DNA of 64,000 nt from Bradyrhizobium sp. CB82. Its GTDB lineage: Bacteria > Pseudomonadota > Alphaproteobacteria > Rhizobiales > Xanthobacteraceae. The notes beneath the pieces are model-generated. The model was not told the DNA's origin. It made no database searches and was given only the letters and a program-made list of their open reading frames with translations. Position numbers and translations under genes: made by a program. Positions 1-8,378 of the stretch are shown here, in pieces (position 1 is the stretch's first letter; every line of letters starts with the position of its first letter). Location of the stretch: the NCBI RefSeq assembly GCF_029714405.1, contig NZ_CP121650.1, positions 3,539,001 through 3,603,000 on the forward strand. The letters are read 5' to 3'.

Positions 1-176
1 CGATCGGCGGCGAGAACGCGATCTACGGCCGCGACGGCCTGCTGGCGCACACCTTCATGCTCGGGCCGAACGGCGATTCCAACGGCTGCGTGTCGTTCCG
101 CGACTACTCCGCCTTCCTCGACGCCTACCGCAACAAAGGCATCCGCAAGCTCGCCGTGCTCGCGCGGGTCGAGTGA
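1..176 (+). CDS. 3' end of a Tlde1/DUF2778-type L,D-transpeptidase-like protein
   Basis: Only the last 57 codons are in the window, read from base 3; the gene enters from the left edge. The tail has a His followed about 14 residues later by S-N-G-C-V-S, inside the stretch HTFMLGPNGDSNGCVSF. This is the His/Cys pattern of the DUF2778 (Tlde1) group, a relative of L,D-transpeptidases acting on periplasmic peptidoglycan. In Rhizobiales such proteins are often chromosomal, with a signal anchor, and not obviously tied to type VI secretion. Family placement rests on this short C-terminal piece; the N-terminus and any export signal cannot be seen. Confidence 0.7.
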   Translation, partial: IGGENAIYGRDGLLAHTFMLGPNGDSNGCVSFRDYSAFLDAYRNKGIRKLAVLARVE

Positions 177-180
177 GTCC

Positions 181-393
181 CTAAGCCGCCACCGTTTTGC
201 GAAGCGCCATTTCGGTCGCGATCGCGTCCCGCACGGCGGGCCGCGCCTGCATGCGGGTCAGATAGCTGACCAGCGGCGGCCATTGCGCAATGTCGACGCC
301 TGCGGGACGGAGCAGCAGCAAGGCCCAGGTGAGATGCGCATCCGCAACCGTGAAGCGGTCGCCGACGAGGAATTCGCGGTCGGCGAGATGCGC
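181..393 (-). pseudogene. Glutathione S-transferase, C-terminal remnant
   Basis: The minus strand encodes about 68 residues of a GST alpha-helical C-terminal domain: the hallmark FLVGDRFTVADAH, then a helical segment ending LRKTVAA and a normal stop at 181-183. Upstream of the Arg-Glu-Phe-Leu motif the reading frame runs into the antisense of the next gene, so the thioredoxin-fold N-terminal domain with the glutathione site is missing. The frame stays open by chance to about 1191, but that part is the complement of the LysR remnant. I infer a deletion that removed the 5' half of this gene together with the 5' end of the neighbour. Confidence 0.75.
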
Positions 394-396
394 GGC

Positions 397-1146
397 AGGC
401 GCAGGCTGTCGCGCATCGAGCGTGCGCTCGGTTTGCGTCTGTTCGAGGCCGCCGACGGCGTCCGCAAGCCGACGCGGCAGTGCGAGGCGGTGCTGGCGCA
501 TGTCGAGGCGATGGCCGCACATGCCGCCGAGATCGGTCGCCTCAGTGAGAGCCTGGCATGTCCGGTGGGACGCCTGCGCATCGCCTCTACCAACACGGTC
601 GCCGAGGAGGTGCTGTCGCCGCGCGCGAGCGACTTCCTGCGCACCAATCCCGGGTTGACGCTGCAATTCCTCACCTCCAGCGAGAACGTGAAATTCTCGC
701 GCTGGCAGGCCGATCTCGCCGTCCGCCTGCGCAAGCCCGACAAGGGCGACTTCACGATCTCGAAACTCGCCGATGTGCGCCTGTATTTCTTCGAGCCAGC
801 GGACCGTGGCGAGAGCGACCCGATCGTGTGCGCCTACCCGGACGAACTCGACGTGATTCCCGACGCGCAATTCTTGCGCGCGAAACGGCTGAAGAATGCG
901 CGCTGCGTCACCGACAACATCCGCGTCATCCGCACGATGATCCGGTCGCATCAGGCGATTGGCGTGCTGCCCGAATATAGCTGCGAGCCGTTGCTCGCCG
1001 ATCGCAGCCTGCGCGCCACCTTGCTCGCGAAGCGCCGCGACGTCTGGTTGCTTGTGCAAAACCATCTCAAGCGCGATCCCGCGGCGCGCCTGACGATCGA
1101 GTGGGTGCGCGCCTGCTTTCGGGATTTCGCGTTTCATCAGGCGTAA
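397..1146 (+). pseudogene. LysR-family regulator lacking its N-terminal DNA-binding helices
   Basis: From about 397 the plus strand encodes a typical LysR protein starting inside the winged helix-turn-helix (LSRIERALGLRLFE), followed by the linker and the full type 2 periplasmic-binding-like effector domain to the stop at 1144-1146. The first 35 to 40 residues, including the first helix and part of the recognition helix, are absent. The open frame upstream to 283 is antisense of the GST fragment. It is therefore probably unable to bind DNA normally. Overall order matches the common arrangement of a divergent regulator/enzyme pair whose shared promoter region has been lost. Confidence 0.75.
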
Positions 1147-1311
1147 GACCTCGCAGATCGGAAAATCACGACGCAAAAAATCTCTTGCCAAGGCTCCGCG
1201 CTTGCCTTATGTCCGCGCTCCTTTGCGATGGCCACGGGCTCGGGCTCTCTGAGATCCCGACTGGCGCGGGCCGGTCTCCGGTTTCGTGTTCCGCCGAACG
1301 AAGGATAGAAA

Positions 1312-1384
1312 AGCAGGACGTAGCTCATGGAGAGCGTCGGGCTGAAACCCGAAGGCATCGGTTCGATTCCGGTCTCTTGCTCCA
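1312..1384 (+). ncRNA. tRNA-like RNA 1 (Phe-GAA-like, irregular)
   Basis: A full cloverleaf can be drawn. Acceptor 1312-1318 pairs with 1375-1381 (7 bp, one G-U). D stem 1323-1326/1332-1335 has only a 5-base loop containing GG. Anticodon stem 1337-1341/1348-1352 has a loop CTGAAA of six bases instead of seven, including U33 and GAA. The T arm is 1357-1361/1369-1373 with the perfect loop TTCGATT. Encoded CCA follows at 1382-1384, with no free discriminator base. The short D loop, six-base anticodon loop and missing discriminator make ordinary tRNA-Phe function unlikely, while the stems are well kept. It lies head-to-tail with a second tRNA-like element and upstream of an SPFH gene. Confidence 0.65.
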
Positions 1385-1455
1385 CAAAGGATAGCTCAGT
1401 GGTAGAGCAGATGACGTTTAATCATCGTGACGCGGGTTCGAATCCCGCTCCAGCG
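1385..1455 (+). ncRNA. tRNA-like RNA 2 (Lys-UUU-like, acceptor stem degenerate)
   Basis: Begins directly after the CCA of the first element. D stem 1394-1397/1405-1408 has a 7-base loop with GG. Anticodon stem 1410-1414/1422-1426 is perfect, with loop CGTTTAA, so position 33 is G instead of the near-universal U and the triplet is UUU. T stem 1432-1436/1444-1448 is perfect with loop TTCGAAT. Only three inner acceptor pairs form (1389-1391 with 1449-1451); the next three are mismatched, and CCA is not found at the expected 3' end but occurs at 1450-1452, one base after the T arm. D, anticodon and T arms are conserved while the acceptor is not, as in tRNA mimics such as bacterial Y RNAs. Confidence 0.6.
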
Positions 1456-1789
1456 CTCCGTTTCAGCCTACGAAGCTGATACCTCTGAAGAGGACCGGAC
1501 GCGCGCTTCAGTCGCCGTCCGGCCGCATCGCCCAAAAGGCTTTCGTCCGAGCAACGACACTGTGAAACCGGCTTTGCGCCGCGGCGGATACCGCTTGCGC
1601 TGACACCGGGTGGCTCCGCACGACCGCTCGAGACACCTCGAGCGATTGCGCGCGTGCGCCCGTCGTCATGCAGGCTCAAGCCTCGGCCCGCCGATTTCTC
1701 AGGAAGCGTCGTCCGCGTCCTCGCATCCTTTGCAAACGAAACCCGCCGTCCGACCGCTTGCGGCCGGGCGCAAATGATGGAGGCGTGCC
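1456..1789 (+). other. Structured leader between tRNA-like RNAs and SPFH gene
   Basis: No convincing ORF. Two strong inverted repeats are present: 1495-1501/1516-1522 (7 bp, 14-base loop) and 1625-1632/1637-1644 (perfect 8 bp CGCTCGAG-type stem with an ACAC loop). A plain ribosome binding site GGAGG lies just before the ATG at 1790. The simplest reading is one transcript carrying the tRNA-like elements, this leader and the SPFH mRNA; processing sites cannot be assigned by eye. No clear sigma-54 or sigma-70 promoter was recognised upstream of 1312. Confidence 0.45.
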
Positions 1790-2941
1790 ATGATCCGGCA
1801 CTTGCTGATGCTGAACGTGACGGTGAAAGACGGCGAGCGTGCGTTGCTGACGCGCAACGGGCAGCTCGTGCGCGTGCTCGCGCCCGGTCGGCATCGCCTG
1901 TTCGATCCCCTGCACGAGCTGAAGGCCGAGGTGCTCGATGTGGTTCGCAGCGAATTCCCCGCGAATCGCTACGCAGTGCTGAAGGCCGCGCGGCCCGATC
2001 TTGCCGTCGAGCTGTTCGAAGCGGTCGAGACCAAGGCGGACGAGGTCGCCATCGTCAGCCTCGACGGCCGGCCCGTGCATCTGATGACGCCCTGGCAGGT
2101 GCGCGTCTACTGGAAGGTCGCAACCCGCATCGATGTCGAGCGCATCGATGTGTCGCGCGATCCCCGTGTCGACGCGCGGCATCTGACCATGATCGAGCGC
2201 AACCGCTCGACCGTCGTGAGCGAGACGGTGGTCGAGAACCACGAGGCAGGCCTGCTTTATGTCGAGGGCCGGCTCGTGGAGCGGCTTGCGCCCGGCCGGC
2301 ACGCGTTCTGGATCGTCGGCCGCAAGATCGAGGTGAAGCGCCTCGACCTGCGGCCCCAGACGGTCGAGATCACCGCGCAGGAGATGCTGACCAAGGATCG
2401 CATCGCGCTGCGGGTGACGCTGACGGCGTTCCGCCGGGTGGTCGATCCCGAGCGCACGGTCGCAACCATGCCCGACGTGGATGCGTGGCTGTACCGCCTG
2501 GTGCAGTTCGCAATCCGCGAGGCGGTGGCGGGCCGCACGCTGGACGAGGTGCTGTCTGCAAAGGCGGCACTGGATGCGGAGCTGCGCGACTACGTGCGCG
2601 CACGCGTCGCGGTATCAGGCGTCGAGGTCACCGAGCTCGGCGTCAAGGATGTGATCCTGCCCGGCGAAATCCGGGAGCTGGTGAACAAGGTGGTGGAAGC
2701 GGAGCGGGTCGCGAAGGCGAACCTGATCCGCCGGCAGGAAGAGACCGCGGCGACGCGCTCGCTTCTGAACACCGCCCGCCTGATGGAGGAGAACCCCCTG
2801 CTGCTGCGGCTCAAGGAGCTGGAGTCGCTGGAGCGGCTGGTCGAGAAGGTCGGCCGGATCGACCTCCATGCCGGTGACGGCGAGGGCCTCGATGCCCTGC
2901 TGACGCGGCTGGTGCGCCTCAAGGCGCCTGAGAGCGCGTGA
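1790..2941 (+). CDS. Slipin/SPFH (Band 7) family protein, cytosolic type
   Basis: 383 residues. It has two related beta-rich modules: residues 7-40 (VKDGERALLTRNG... LAPGRHRLFD) and 152-185 (VVENHEAGLLYVEG... LAPGRHAFW). The second continues into a classical SPFH/Band 7 core to about 320, then an alpha-helical Glu/Arg/Leu-rich tail likely to form a coiled coil. No transmembrane anchor is visible, unlike stomatin-type slipins. SPFH proteins oligomerise into rings and scaffolds. Start chosen because GGAGG lies 7 bases before ATG. The gene is preceded by two tRNA-like RNAs and followed by its own terminator. SPFH modules paired with a tRNA-like RNA have been described in RNA-repair systems, so a scaffold for an RNA substrate is a reasonable but unproven role. 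Confidence 0.85.
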   Translation: MIRHLLMLNVTVKDGERALLTRNGQLVRVLAPGRHRLFDPLHELKAEVLDVVRSEFPANRYAVLKAARPDLAVELFEAVETKADEVAIVSLDGRPVHLMTPWQVRVYWKVATRIDVERIDVSRDPRVDARHLTMIERNRSTVVSETVVENHEAGLLYVEGRLVERLAPGRHAFWIVGRKIEVKRLDLRPQTVEITAQEMLTKDRIALRVTLTAFRRVVDPERTVATMPDVDAWLYRLVQFAIREAVAGRTLDEVLSAKAALDAELRDYVRARVAVSGVEVTELGVKDVILPGEIRELVNKVVEAERVAKANLIRRQEETAATRSLLNTARLMEENPLLLRLKELESLERLVEKVGRIDLHAGDGEGLDALLTRLVRLKAPESA

Positions 2942-2943
2942 CG

Positions 2944-3239
2944 TCAGAAAGGCCGCCCACGGGCGGCCTTTCGTTTGTCTGGTGAGATCGGCGTTGTCGC
3001 GCGCGTCGATTGAAGCCTTTCGTCCCTTCGCCACTTCTTCAATTCTTTCTCGCGCTCAATGGCGGTCGTGACGTCATCGTAGGTTTCGAACCAGACCAGC
3101 TTGTCCACTGAGTACTTTTTGGTGAATCCAGGGGCGACTTGGTCTTGTGCTCACGAATGCGACGGACGATGTCGTTCGTCACGCCAATATATAGCGTTCC
3201 ATATTTCTTGTTGGCGAGCAGGCAGACGTAATAGGCCAT
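2944..3239 (-). pseudogene. GIY-YIG nuclease-like protein, frameshifted
   Basis: From ATG 3239 the first 34 codons give a normal GIY-YIG N-terminus (MAYYVCLLANKKYGTLYIG, VRRIREHK). At about 3137 one base is missing: continuing in frame gives non-family sequence, whereas the +1 frame resumes the family pattern (APGFTKKYSVDKLVWFET, then EREKELKKWRR). The shifted frame stops at 2944-2946 inside the SPFH terminator region. Family members are small single-domain proteins of about 90-100 residues of unknown physiological role. A sequencing error would look identical. Confidence 0.75.
2948..2971 (+). terminator. Rho-independent terminator of the SPFH gene
   Basis: Inverted repeat AAAGGCCGCCC / GGGCGGCCTTT immediately downstream of the SPFH stop codon, with a 2 to 4 base loop and a T-rich exit (TTTCGTTT). 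The opposite strand also has an A/T-rich flank, so it may act on the minus strand as well. Confidence 0.85.
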
Positions 3240-3269
3240 GCGTATAGGCCATGTGCGATTGGTGAAAGG

Positions 3270-3307
3270 GATTCCGGGCTCCGCGCTGCGCGCCGCCCCG
3301 GACTGAC
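3270..3307. repeat. Half copy of extragenic palindrome family A
   Basis: ATTCCGGGCTC...GCGCCGCCCCGGACTGAC matches the right arm of the family A palindrome seen complete at 6827-6933 and elsewhere. Only one arm is present here, and the last bases have diverged. Confidence 0.6.
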
Positions 3308-3346
3308 AAAGGCGGTACGACCTTTGGTAGAATACTAAAAAGACAA

Positions 3347-3372
3347 AAACCCCGGCATTGCTGCCGGGGTTT
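3347..3372 (-). terminator. Rho-independent terminator of groESL
   Basis: Read on the minus strand: stem AAACCCCGGC(A) / (T)GCCGGGGTTT with a short loop, followed by a T-rich run (complement of AAAAAGACAAAAA). It begins 26 bases after the groEL stop codon. Confidence 0.85.
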
Positions 3373-3397
3373 CGCACTTCGTCGAGAGCGTCGGACC

Positions 3398-5101
<1,704 letters not shown>

Positions 5102-5129
5102 TCAGGGGTGAGCGGTGCGAGCGGCTGGA

Positions 5130-5444
5130 TTAGGCGGCCTTTTTCTTCGAAGCGGGAGCTTCGAGCACGCCCATGATGTCGCTTTCCTTCATGATCAACA
5201 GGTCCTGGCCGTCGATCTTGACCTCGGTGCCCGACCACTTGCCGAACAGCACGCGGTCGCCGACCTGGACGTCGATCGGGATCAGCTTGCCGCTCTCGTC
5301 GCGGCCGCCCGGGCCAACGGCGATCACTTCGCCCTGGGAGGGCTTTTCCTTGGCCGTATCGGGAATGATGATGCCGCCAGCGGTCTTCTCTTCTGCGTCG
5401 ATGCGCTTGATCACGACGCGGTCGTGAAGCGGACGGAATTTCAT
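5130..5444 (-). CDS. groES: Co-chaperonin GroES (10 kDa, Hsp10)
   Basis: 104 residues: [27 protein letters not shown], then the mobile-loop region and a conserved beta barrel with [15 protein letters not shown]. The C-terminus ends in an alanine/lysine tail (PASKKKAA), slightly longer than the E. coli protein. It caps the GroEL ring. AGGAGG lies 5 bases before the start. First gene of the operon, 44 bases downstream of the CIRCE element on the minus strand. Confidence 0.98.
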   Translation of the reverse strand: MKFRPLHDRVVIKRIDAEEKTAGGIIIPDTAKEKPSQGEVIAVGPGGRDESGKLIPIDVQVGDRVLFGKWSGTEVKIDGQDLLIMKESDIMGVLEAPASKKKAA

Positions 5445-5487
5445 GCAGTCCTCCTAAGCAATTGCACGAGTTGGAGATTTTTGGGTG

Positions 5488-5514
5488 TTAGCAGTCGCTG
5501 CCTGCGAGTGCTAG
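5488..5514 (-). promoter_or_regulatory. CIRCE operator (HrcA binding site)
   Basis: Inverted repeat TTAGCAGTC - 9 bases - GAGTGCTAG. This is the CIRCE consensus (TTAGCACTC-N9-GAGTGCTAA) with one change in each half. It lies 44 bases upstream of groES, within the expected mRNA leader/promoter region. HrcA should repress from here and release on heat shock. Confidence 0.9.
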
Positions 5515-5824
5515 CGCAGGCGAGAACTGAGATAGGACAGGTTTTTTACGGGAGCAAGGGCTTCTAGCAGAAAAATCAGCACTCAGAAGGCCTGTCTGCC
5601 AAAATCATTTACCATCGTTAAACGAGGCCTCGCGCGCTATTAGCAGACCCCCCGATCTGCTGCTAAAGCATTGAATTTCAACAACTTGTTAAACTTTTGG
5701 GCTTGAGATGGGTTGGCCGTATGCGTCACATTTCTCTCATGTGAGCGCATCTCCACCGGGTGGCTCTTTGGGCCAGTCCGAGCAGGCCACCCCTTGAATA
5801 TGCGCTCCTGCAAAGGAGGCTGGC
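5515..5824. other. Intergenic region between groES and usg
   Basis: No gene seen. It should contain the groESL promoter (minus strand) and the usg promoter (plus strand). A 7-bp inverted repeat TTAGCAG-13-CTGCTAA lies at about 5640-5666. The AT-rich stretch 5670-5700 is a plausible promoter region, but no exact -35/-10 pair was fixed. Confidence 0.4.
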
Positions 5825-6112
5825 ATGAGCTTGCGGGTTGGGGGTGTTTCCAACGACTTCCGGAAACAGTTGCTGGGTTACGGGCTGACGACGGCGCAGA
5901 TCCTCTATCGGATGCCGGATCATCCCTCGCTGCTGCAGACCTACATCTGGCAGAACTACGATCTGTTTCCGAAATTCCCGGCGCTGACGGATTTCCTCGC
6001 CTTCTGGGAGGAGAAGCTCGACGGTCCCCTTTATTCGGTGACGGTAGCGCATTCCAAGCTGATCAAGCCCGCCGAGCTGCGCGCGGTCGATGGCGTGTTC
6101 AGGTTGAACTGA
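5825..6112 (+). CDS. usg: Usg family protein
   Basis: 95 residues. The conserved block GYGLTTAQILYRMPDHPSL, the PKFPAL segment and LDGPLYSVTVAHSKLIKPAE match the short Usg protein found throughout Rhizobiales. A GGAGG site precedes the ATG. Function is unknown; the name comes from its position near other genes in some alphaproteobacteria, and it is unrelated to the E. coli aspartate-semialdehyde dehydrogenase homologue once called usg. It stands alone here between groESL and a cupin gene, followed by a long palindromic repeat. Confidence 0.85.
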   Translation: MSLRVGGVSNDFRKQLLGYGLTTAQILYRMPDHPSLLQTYIWQNYDLFPKFPALTDFLAFWEEKLDGPLYSVTVAHSKLIKPAELRAVDGVFRLN

Positions 6113-6130
6113 GGCTGCCGCGCCTCGTAT

Positions 6131-6227
6131 AGGGTGGGTTAGCGCAGCGTAAGCCACCTCTTTGCTCTCCGCGCGTCGACAGAAGCGGTGGGTTACGCCT
6201 TCGGCTAACCCACCCTTACGATTCCGA
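6131..6227. repeat. Extragenic palindrome (GTGGGTTA...TAACCCAC type)
   Basis: Left arm AGGGTGGGTTAGCGCAGCGTAA and right arm TTACGCC...GGCTAACCCACCCTT form a long imperfect inverted repeat around a 50-base centre that itself contains a half repeat. The element sits between usg and the cupin gene. It is a distinct family from the CCGGAATGAC palindromes in this window. Confidence 0.75.
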
Positions 6228-6274
6228 ATTCTGTGTTAGCCTTCGCCTCCAGAACAAAGATCAGGGAGGCAACA

Positions 6275-6820
6275 ATGGTCAAGCGCAAGGTGACATCGCG
6301 CAGCGCGGCGCAATCCGCGGTAAAGAAGAAATGGCACGGCAACAAGGTCGCCACGCGGTCTTCAGCCCGCGAGGCAGTGAAGGCGAAAGCTCGCACGACA
6401 CTCGCCAAGACTCCTGCCAAGACACGTACCCGGCCCAAGCAGCGCATCGCCGTCAGCCATCACCGCGAAGAGGATTTCAAGGCCGACGGCCTGCGCGCCT
6501 ACGCGCAATATCGCGATCTCGGCATCGCCGCTGCGACCCACGGACTCGCGCAAGCCCACGTCATCCGCCTGCTGCCGCCGTGCAATCCGGCCGAGGTGTC
6601 AAAGCTCCACTATCACGACGTCGAATTCCAGATGGTCTACGTGCTCAAGGGCTGGGTGAAGACCTACATGGAAGGCCAGGGCGAAACGCTGATGGAAGCG
6701 GGCAGTGCCTGGACCCAGCCGCCGAAGATCAAGCACATGATCCTCGACTATTCCGACGACGTGGAATTGCTGGAGATCATCCTGCCGGCCGAGTTCAAGA
6801 CGGTGGAATTGAAGGCGTAA
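6275..6820 (+). CDS. Cupin-domain protein with basic N-terminal tail
   Basis: 181 residues. Residues 1-65 are rich in Lys, Arg, Ala and Thr (AKARTTLAKTPAKTRTRPK), resembling a nucleic-acid-binding or unstructured tail. Residues 75-175 form a small beta-barrel cupin with HVIRLLPP, a metal-binding pattern around HYHDVEFQMVYVLKGW, and a later GSAWTQPPKIKH. Start at 6275 is favoured over the longer frame because AGGGAGGC lies just upstream. Cupins of this size are often metal-dependent small-molecule binders or isomerases; the substrate is not predictable. The basic tail is unusual for a cupin and could be lineage-specific. Confidence 0.8.
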   Translation: MVKRKVTSRSAAQSAVKKKWHGNKVATRSSAREAVKAKARTTLAKTPAKTRTRPKQRIAVSHHREEDFKADGLRAYAQYRDLGIAAATHGLAQAHVIRLLPPCNPAEVSKLHYHDVEFQMVYVLKGWVKTYMEGQGETLMEAGSAWTQPPKIKHMILDYSDDVELLEIILPAEFKTVELKA

Positions 6821-6826
6821 GACGCT

Positions 6827-6933
6827 GTCATTCCGGGGCGCGACGAAAGTCGCGAGCCCGGAATCCATTTCACAGCTCGTATTGCGGCCCGATGGATTCC
6901 GGGCTCGCCGCTTGCGCGGCGCCCCGGAATGAC
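6827..6933. repeat. Extragenic palindrome family A (complete)
   Basis: Starts GTCATTCCGGGGCG and ends CGCCCCGGAATGAC, with internal GAGCCCGGAATCCAT and ATGGATTCCGGGCTCG as a second nested inverted pair. Seven bases after the cupin stop. Related copies lie at 12725, 23606 and 26434, and a half copy at 3270. Confidence 0.85.
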
Positions 6934-6946
6934 GGGCGGAGAGAGT

Positions 6947-8197
6947 CTACGTCAGCACTCCCACGATCGCGCCCATCAAACACGTCGTCAGCGTGCCCGA
7001 TACGATCGACTTCAGCCCGAGGGCATTGATCTCCTCGCGTCGCTCCGGCGCCATGACACCGAGGCCGCCGATCATGATGCCGAGGCTCCCGAAATTGGCG
7101 AAGCCGCACATCGCGTAGAGCATGATCAGGCGCGAGCGCGCATCGAGCGCGTCGGGGGCGAGTTTCGACAGATCGACATAGGCGATCAACTCGTTGAGTA
7201 TCGTCTTGGTGCCCATCAGGCTACCCGCCGTCACCGCCTGATCCCATGGCAGCCCCATCAGCCAGCACACTGGAGCCATCACGAGGCCCAGCAATCGTTG
7301 CAGCGAGATCGCTGCGCCGCCGATCGTTGGCAGCAGCCCGAGCAAAGCATTGACGAGATACACCAGCGCCACCAGCACGATCAGCATGGCGATGATGTTG
7401 AGCAACAGCTCGAGCCCTGCGGAGGTGCCCTTGACGATCGCATCCATCGTGCCGGAGGCGTGCATGTCCGGGTCTTTGAGCGAACCGCCGGTGAGCCGGT
7501 CACTGGTCTCCGGTACCATGATCAGGCTGATCAGGATTGCGGCCGGCGCGCCGAGCACCGAGGCGATGACGAAATGCGCGGCGGCGTCCGGAATCAGCGG
7601 CGCGAGCAGCGTCGCATAGAGCACCAGCACCGTGCCGGCGATGCCGGCCATGCCGCCGGTCATCACCAGAAACAATTCGCTGCGCGTCATCTGCGCCAGA
7701 TACGGCCGCACGAACAGTGGGGCCTCCACCATGCCGAGGAAGATGTTCGCCGCGGTCGACAGTCCGACTGCGCCGCCGACCCCCAACGTGCGCTCGAGCA
7801 GCCACGCCATGCCACGCACGATCGGCGGCAGCACGCGCCAATAGAACAGCAGCGTCGTCAGCACGCTCATCACGAGCACGATCGGCAGCGCCTGGAACGC
7901 GAGGATGAAATCGGCGCCCGGCGTCTTCACATCGAAGGGCAGGGGGCCGCCGCCGACATAGCCGAACACGAAGGACGTGCCGGCGCGCGAGGCCGCAGAG
8001 ATTGCGCCGACCGCATCGTTGATGGCGCCGAAGGCATGCGCGACGAACGGCAGCTTGAGCAGGACGATTGCGGTGAGGAAGGTGACGACGAGGCCGATTC
8101 CCGCCTGGCGCAGCGAGACCGCGCGACGGTTCTCCGCCAGCGCCCAGGCGATCAACAGCAATGCGAAAATGCCGAGTGCCGATTGCAGTCGCAGCAT
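6947..8197 (-). CDS. Concentrative nucleoside transporter (NupC/CNT family)
   Basis: 416 residues, strongly hydrophobic with about 9-11 membrane segments. CNT signatures are present: GTSFVFGYVGG and a gate domain near residues 80-100, GMVEAPLFVRPYL in the middle, and the nucleoside/ion-binding motifs TKTILNELIAY and CGFANFGSLGI near the C-terminus. It should import nucleosides with Na+ or H+ across the inner membrane. Start ATG 8197 was chosen because upstream codons are not membrane-like and GGGGAC precedes it. It is bordered by a family A palindrome and an MFS remnant; no nucleoside catabolic gene is adjacent. Confidence 0.9.
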   Translation of the reverse strand: MLRLQSALGIFALLLIAWALAENRRAVSLRQAGIGLVVTFLTAIVLLKLPFVAHAFGAINDAVGAISAASRAGTSFVFGYVGGGPLPFDVKTPGADFILAFQALPIVLVMSVLTTLLFYWRVLPPIVRGMAWLLERTLGVGGAVGLSTAANIFLGMVEAPLFVRPYLAQMTRSELFLVMTGGMAGIAGTVLVLYATLLAPLIPDAAAHFVIASVLGAPAAILISLIMVPETSDRLTGGSLKDPDMHASGTMDAIVKGTSAGLELLLNIIAMLIVLVALVYLVNALLGLLPTIGGAAISLQRLLGLVMAPVCWLMGLPWDQAVTAGSLMGTKTILNELIAYVDLSKLAPDALDARSRLIMLYAMCGFANFGSLGIMIGGLGVMAPERREEINALGLKSIVSGTLTTCLMGAIVGVLT

Positions 8198-8288
8198 GAT
8201 GTCCCCATTCCCGCAACGATTATGGCAACCGGGCCGTTGCAAAGGCAATGCCGGGGCTGACGGAGGCCGACCGGTTGTTGACAAGACC

Positions 8289-8324
8289 TCCGGCCTCGGT
8301 CACGCGTCCGGCCTCGGTCACGCG
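8289..8324. repeat. Two 18-bp tandem repeats
   Basis: The unit TCCGGCCTCGGTCACGCG occurs twice without a gap at 8289-8306 and 8307-8324, just upstream of the MFS remnant. It looks like a recent slippage duplication in non-coding DNA. Confidence 0.8.
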
Positions 8325-8378
8325 TCAATGTCAACACCAGCCGCGCTGGGCGCCACGGGCCTCGCTCAAGAGCAGCCA

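Noticed and set aside
1150..1311. Sigma-54 promoter for an RtcR-type regulator before the tRNA-like RNAs
   Set aside because: No convincing TGGCAC-N5-TTGC pattern was found, and no rtcR gene is in the window.
1385..1455. Ordinary functional tRNA-Lys(UUU)
   Set aside because: Acceptor stem almost absent, position 33 is G, no CCA at the 3' end.
6929..8260. 443-codon plus-strand frame across the CNT transporter gene
   Set aside because: Shadow: Arg/His/Gln-rich with no fold; the minus strand has all CNT motifs.
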